Origin: Pseudotabrizicola sediminis | GTDB taxonomy: Bacteria > Pseudomonadota > Alphaproteobacteria > Rhodobacterales > Rhodobacteraceae | Assembly (NCBI RefSeq): GCF_004745575.1 | Contig: NZ_RPEM01000009.1 | Coordinates: 124,001 to 188,000, forward strand | Direction of reading: 5' to 3' | Length of the DNA: 64,000 nt | Part shown: positions 61,438-64,000 of the stretch, in pieces | Position numbering within the stretch: the first letter of the stretch is position 1 | How the letters are laid out: each line of letters starts with the position of its first letter | The notes under the pieces: generated by a model | The model's input: only the letters and a program-made list of their open reading frames with translations | What the model was told of the DNA's origin: nothing | The model's database searches: none | Translations under genes and position numbers: made by a program

Positions 61438-62363
61438 GCTGCTTTTCCAGAAATCGGCGGAAGGGGGAAATTGGGTGTGCCGGGCTTCAACACGAAATCG
61501 TATTGGCAGGTCATGAACGGCGGCTCGACAGCGGGAAATCCGGGCAGGGGCAACTCGCTGGTCTGCAGCGCGACCGCGATCTGTTCCTTGGCACCGAACA
61601 CCACATCATCAAGCATTGCGGCCTTTGTATCGACAAAAATCTGTGTGATCAGCGTCTTGTGAGCCGGGGCTGAAACGATGAAATGGATATGCGCAGGGCG
61701 CATCGGGCTGCGGTTTTGCGCTGCCAGAAGCGGCCCGGTGGGCGAGGTGTGGGTCGGCACCGGATAGCCTGCTGGCCGGATGGTATGCAGGTGATACCGG
61801 CCCGCTCCATCGGTCGTATAGACCGCGCGCAGGTTGTAATCGGGCTGGTCGGGGTCCTGATTCTCATAAAGCCCCTTGGGATCGGCCTGCCAGACATCGA
61901 GGCGTGCCCCGGCGATCGGCTGGCCCGCGGTATCAAGCACCCGCCCCGACATCAGAAGCGGCTCGCCCACCGTATCGTTTCGGGCCATGCTTTCGCCCGG
62001 CGCACAGTCGGGGGCAGAACCACGGTAGAACGGACCCAGCAGCGCCGACATGGTTTCGCCCTGCATGCCGTCGTTGTTGATCAGGTCCACCAGTGTTGAC
62101 AGACCGATCACGTCGCAGAACAGCACAGCCTCATTATGCGCAGCATTGGTCGCCTTGCCGATGTCGTTCAGAAACTGCAACCCGGCCTCATATTCCTGTT
62201 CCGTCGGTCGCACCTCGATGAAAAAGGCGTGCAGGTGGCGAACCATCGCCGCCATGATCTGGCGAAGCCGGGGGTCGGTGGTGTCTTCCATCGCCTTCAG
62301 GACATAGGGGGTGACATCGGACTCGTTGGCGATCAGGTGGTCGTGTTTCGACGAAGTATCCAT
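61434..62363 (-). CDS. Intradiol ring-cleavage dioxygenase (hydroxyquinol/catechol 1,2-dioxygenase type)
   Basis: A 309-residue non-heme iron(III) enzyme. The N-terminal helical dimer domain precedes the catalytic barrel, with iron ligands Y166 (GLYENQ), Y200 (RPAGYPVP), H225 and H227 (RPAHIHF). GPFYRGSAPD is the usual signature. It opens a 1,2-diol aromatic ring between the hydroxyls. The sequence is nearer to hydroxyquinol than catechol dioxygenases by general form, which would give maleylacetate. It sits between an amino-acid-type ABC permease and the SDR. Confidence 0.86.
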   Translation of the reverse strand: MDTSSKHDHLIANESDVTPYVLKAMEDTTDPRLRQIMAAMVRHLHAFFIEVRPTEQEYEAGLQFLNDIGKATNAAHNEAVLFCDVIGLSTLVDLINNDGMQGETMSALLGPFYRGSAPDCAPGESMARNDTVGEPLLMSGRVLDTAGQPIAGARLDVWQADPKGLYENQDPDQPDYNLRAVYTTDGAGRYHLHTIRPAGYPVPTHTSPTGPLLAAQNRSPMRPAHIHFIVSAPAHKTLITQIFVDTKAAMLDDVVFGAKEQIAVALQTSELPLPGFPAVEPPFMTCQYDFVLKPGTPNFPLPPISGKAA

Positions 62364-62367
62364 GATT

Positions 62368-63423
62368 CTAGTCCCAGTTCAGAATGCGCGGCAGGCGGTG
62401 GTTGCGGGCCAGCGTGCCGACAATGCCCAGAGGGAAGAACAACAACACGACCACCATCAGCACGCCCGTTGCCAAGATGTTGAGTTCGGACGCACCCAGG
62501 GTGGCGACAAAGACCTCGTTGAAAGCGGTGATCAGGATGGCGCCGATCACGGGCCCTGCGATGGTGCCCTTGCCACCGAGAATGCACATCAGCACCAGGT
62601 TGACGCTGACCAGAATGACCAGAAAGATGTTTGGCCGGATGTAGGTAAGGTATTCACCCCAGACCGCCCCCGCCATGCCGACAAAGGCAGCAGAGATCGC
62701 GAATGCGAGCACCTTGTAGGTGCGGGTGTCGATCCCGGCACTTTCGGCCTTGATCTCGTCTTTGGAAATCGCGCGAAGGCCGAGCCCGAATTTTGAATGC
62801 TTTATCCGGTAAGACGCCCAGACCGAAAAGGCAGCCAGAATGACGAAGGCGTAGTAATAGGGCAGCTTGGACCACAGGACCGGAAGGTCATTGGCTTTCA
62901 GCGCCACCCCGTTGGCACCGCCGACAAAGGTCCAGTGGTCAAAGAGGATACGTGCGATCATCACCAGCGCCAGCGACGAGATGATGAAGCTGGGGCCACG
63001 GGTCTTGAGCGTGATGCTGCCGATCAGATAGCCGACGGCGGCGCACAAGATCCCTGCCATGGGTGCCATGAGGATGGTGGATACCCCGTAGCGGGCAAAG
63101 ATCATCCCGGCAAAGTAGCCGCCGATGGCAAAGAACACGTTATGCCCCAGACTGATGTAGCCCGTGAAACCGCCAAGGATGTTCCAGCCCGATGCCATGG
63201 CTGCGTAGCAGGCGGTGAACAGAACAAGGTGCAGGACATAGTTGTAATTGCCCACGAATTGCAGCGCCGGCAAAGCCAACAGCACGGCCATCAGGACCAG
63301 CGGAAACCAGATGCTGCGGGCCTTGTCGGCGCTAGCAGCGAGCTTGATATTGTAAGCCTTACGAGCCTCCAGCACGGCAGAGACGCCTTCGGAAGCATCG
63401 GATTTTGTTGCGACGGTCATCAT
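62368..63423 (-). CDS. Branched-chain amino acid-type ABC permease (LivM-like)
   Basis: A 351-residue inner-membrane permease with about nine helices. GYISLGHNVFFAIGGYFAGM and the EAA-like loop FGLGLRAISKDEIKAESAGIDTRTYKVLAF identify the LivM family. Its start overlaps the LivH stop (ATGATG). In the aromatic-catabolism setting such importers often carry aromatic acids or ring compounds rather than leucine. It continues into the dioxygenase gene with only four bases between. Confidence 0.86.
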   Translation of the reverse strand: MMTVATKSDASEGVSAVLEARKAYNIKLAASADKARSIWFPLVLMAVLLALPALQFVGNYNYVLHLVLFTACYAAMASGWNILGGFTGYISLGHNVFFAIGGYFAGMIFARYGVSTILMAPMAGILCAAVGYLIGSITLKTRGPSFIISSLALVMIARILFDHWTFVGGANGVALKANDLPVLWSKLPYYYAFVILAAFSVWASYRIKHSKFGLGLRAISKDEIKAESAGIDTRTYKVLAFAISAAFVGMAGAVWGEYLTYIRPNIFLVILVSVNLVLMCILGGKGTIAGPVIGAILITAFNEVFVATLGASELNILATGVLMVVVLLFFPLGIVGTLARNHRLPRILNWD

Positions 63424-64000
63424 GCAAGCTCCGGTTTTTCGCCGAACAACCCCTGGGGGCGAACGAGCAGGATCAGGAAGAGGGCCAGAAAGAAGGTCAT
63501 TGTCGACCAGGTCGAGCCGAACCAGACCCCGACAAAAGCCGCGATGATGCTGAGCAGGAACGACGCCAGCACGGTGCCAAGGATCGACCCCATGCCGCCC
63601 AGCACGACCAGCGACATCAGCACGGCGACCCACTCCCAGTGCTTTGCCGGGAAAAAGGAAAAGACAAACGACACCAGCGCACCTGCGGCCCCCGCAAGGC
63701 CGATGCCGATGGCAAAGCTCATGATCCCGACGAGGTTCACGTTGACGCCCAGCAGTTCAGCCGCGTCACGGTTCTGGGTGGTGGCGCGGATGGCATTGCC
63801 AAAGCGCGAGTATTTCAGAAAGGCCGCCAGCGCGCCAATGATCACCAGCGACACGATGCCGGCGTAAAGCTGACCCATGGGGATGAAGACATTGCCGATG
63901 AAGATGGCGTCGGTCGCATAGCCGGGCGACGTCACACGTTGGGTGTTGGTGAACATGAAGCCCAGCGCACCTTCGACGATCATCGCGGTGGCGAATGTGA
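63420..64000 (-). CDS. Branched-chain amino acid-type ABC permease (LivH-like), partial
   Basis: The C-terminal ~193 residues of a LivH-type permease; the N-terminal part is beyond the right edge and the frame is open to the end of the window. It carries the LivH loop RATTQNRDAAELLGVNVNLV followed by helices LVVLGGMGSILGTVLASFLL and the final RPQGLFGEKPELA, a common LivH end. ATPases and binding protein are expected upstream, outside the window. Confidence 0.87.
   Translation of the reverse strand, partial: TFATAMIVEGALGFMFTNTQRVTSPGYATDAIFIGNVFIPMGQLYAGIVSLVIIGALAAFLKYSRFGNAIRATTQNRDAAELLGVNVNLVGIMSFAIGIGLAGAAGALVSFVFSFFPAKHWEWVAVLMSLVVLGGMGSILGTVLASFLLSIIAAFVGVWFGSTWSTMTFFLALFLILLVRPQGLFGEKPELA

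Overview
The window is a 64 kb chromosomal segment of a high-GC alphaproteobacterium, most likely a Rhodobacterales (Paracoccus/Roseobacter-type) organism. The evidence is gene content and order: a complete Paracoccus-style sox cluster (soxT-R-S divergent from soxVWXYZABCDEFGH), a cbb3 oxidase operon, NsrR and NnrR regulators, and nirK-nirV plus norCBQD denitrification genes. No rRNA, tRNA, CRISPR array or transposase was seen.

Layout. 0-2.8 kb: the ATPase and truncated binding protein of a ferric-iron/aminoethylphosphonate-type ABC importer, then an exported family I pyrophosphatase. 2.8-7.1 kb: a decaying sugar-catabolism locus of gene fragments (ABC ATPase, GntR regulator, alpha/beta hydrolase, Gfo/Idh/MocA oxidoreductase, LacI regulator) fused at deletion junctions around one intact FAD oxidoreductase. 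7.1-23.3 kb: a doubtful gluconate-dehydrogenase-like SDR, a YeeE-type sulfur transporter, then the sox cluster. 23.6-31.3 kb: LuxR-type regulator, spermidine/putrescine-type ABC importer, carbon-nitrogen hydrolase and a trimethylamine-dehydrogenase-like flavoprotein, probably one amine uptake and breakdown unit. 31.4-32.8 kb: remnants of an oligopeptide ABC ATPase and an aldehyde dehydrogenase. 32.9-35.3 kb: three small oxidoreductase/DJ-1 genes. 35.5-40.1 kb: Lrp regulator, DmdA-like folate-dependent demethylase, enoyl-CoA hydratase and acyl-CoA ligase. 40.0-40.8 kb: more gene scars. 40.7-46.7 kb: ccoNOQP with a 51-residue membrane gene, DUF2189, ccoS and DUF6522, then divergent nsrR and a truncated haemoglobin. 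46.8-58.2 kb: nirK, nirV, pseudoazurin, nnrR, nnrS, a dead nnrR copy, a DUF1858 gene, norCBQD, two small membrane proteins and nnrU. 58.4-64 kb: cupin, MDR dehydrogenase, BKACE, SDR, intradiol dioxygenase and a LivM/LivH importer cut by the right edge.

How the parts work together. Sox enzymes would oxidise thiosulfate and pass electrons through c-type cytochromes to cbb3 oxidase under low oxygen, or to NirK (via pseudoazurin) and NorCB when nitrite is present. Four copies of a TTGT-N6-ACAA palindrome lie upstream of nirK, between pseudoazurin and nnrR, between nnrS and the dead nnrR copy, and between DUF1858 and norC, and they define a local NnrR regulon. SoxR has two candidate operators in the sox intergenic regions. 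NsrR has a palindrome between itself and the haemoglobin gene. No nitrate reductase or nosZ is visible here.

A recurrent theme is gene death by deletion. At least nine remnants are spread over five sites, two carry a Trp-to-TGA nonsense codon, and no insertion sequence is present at any junction.
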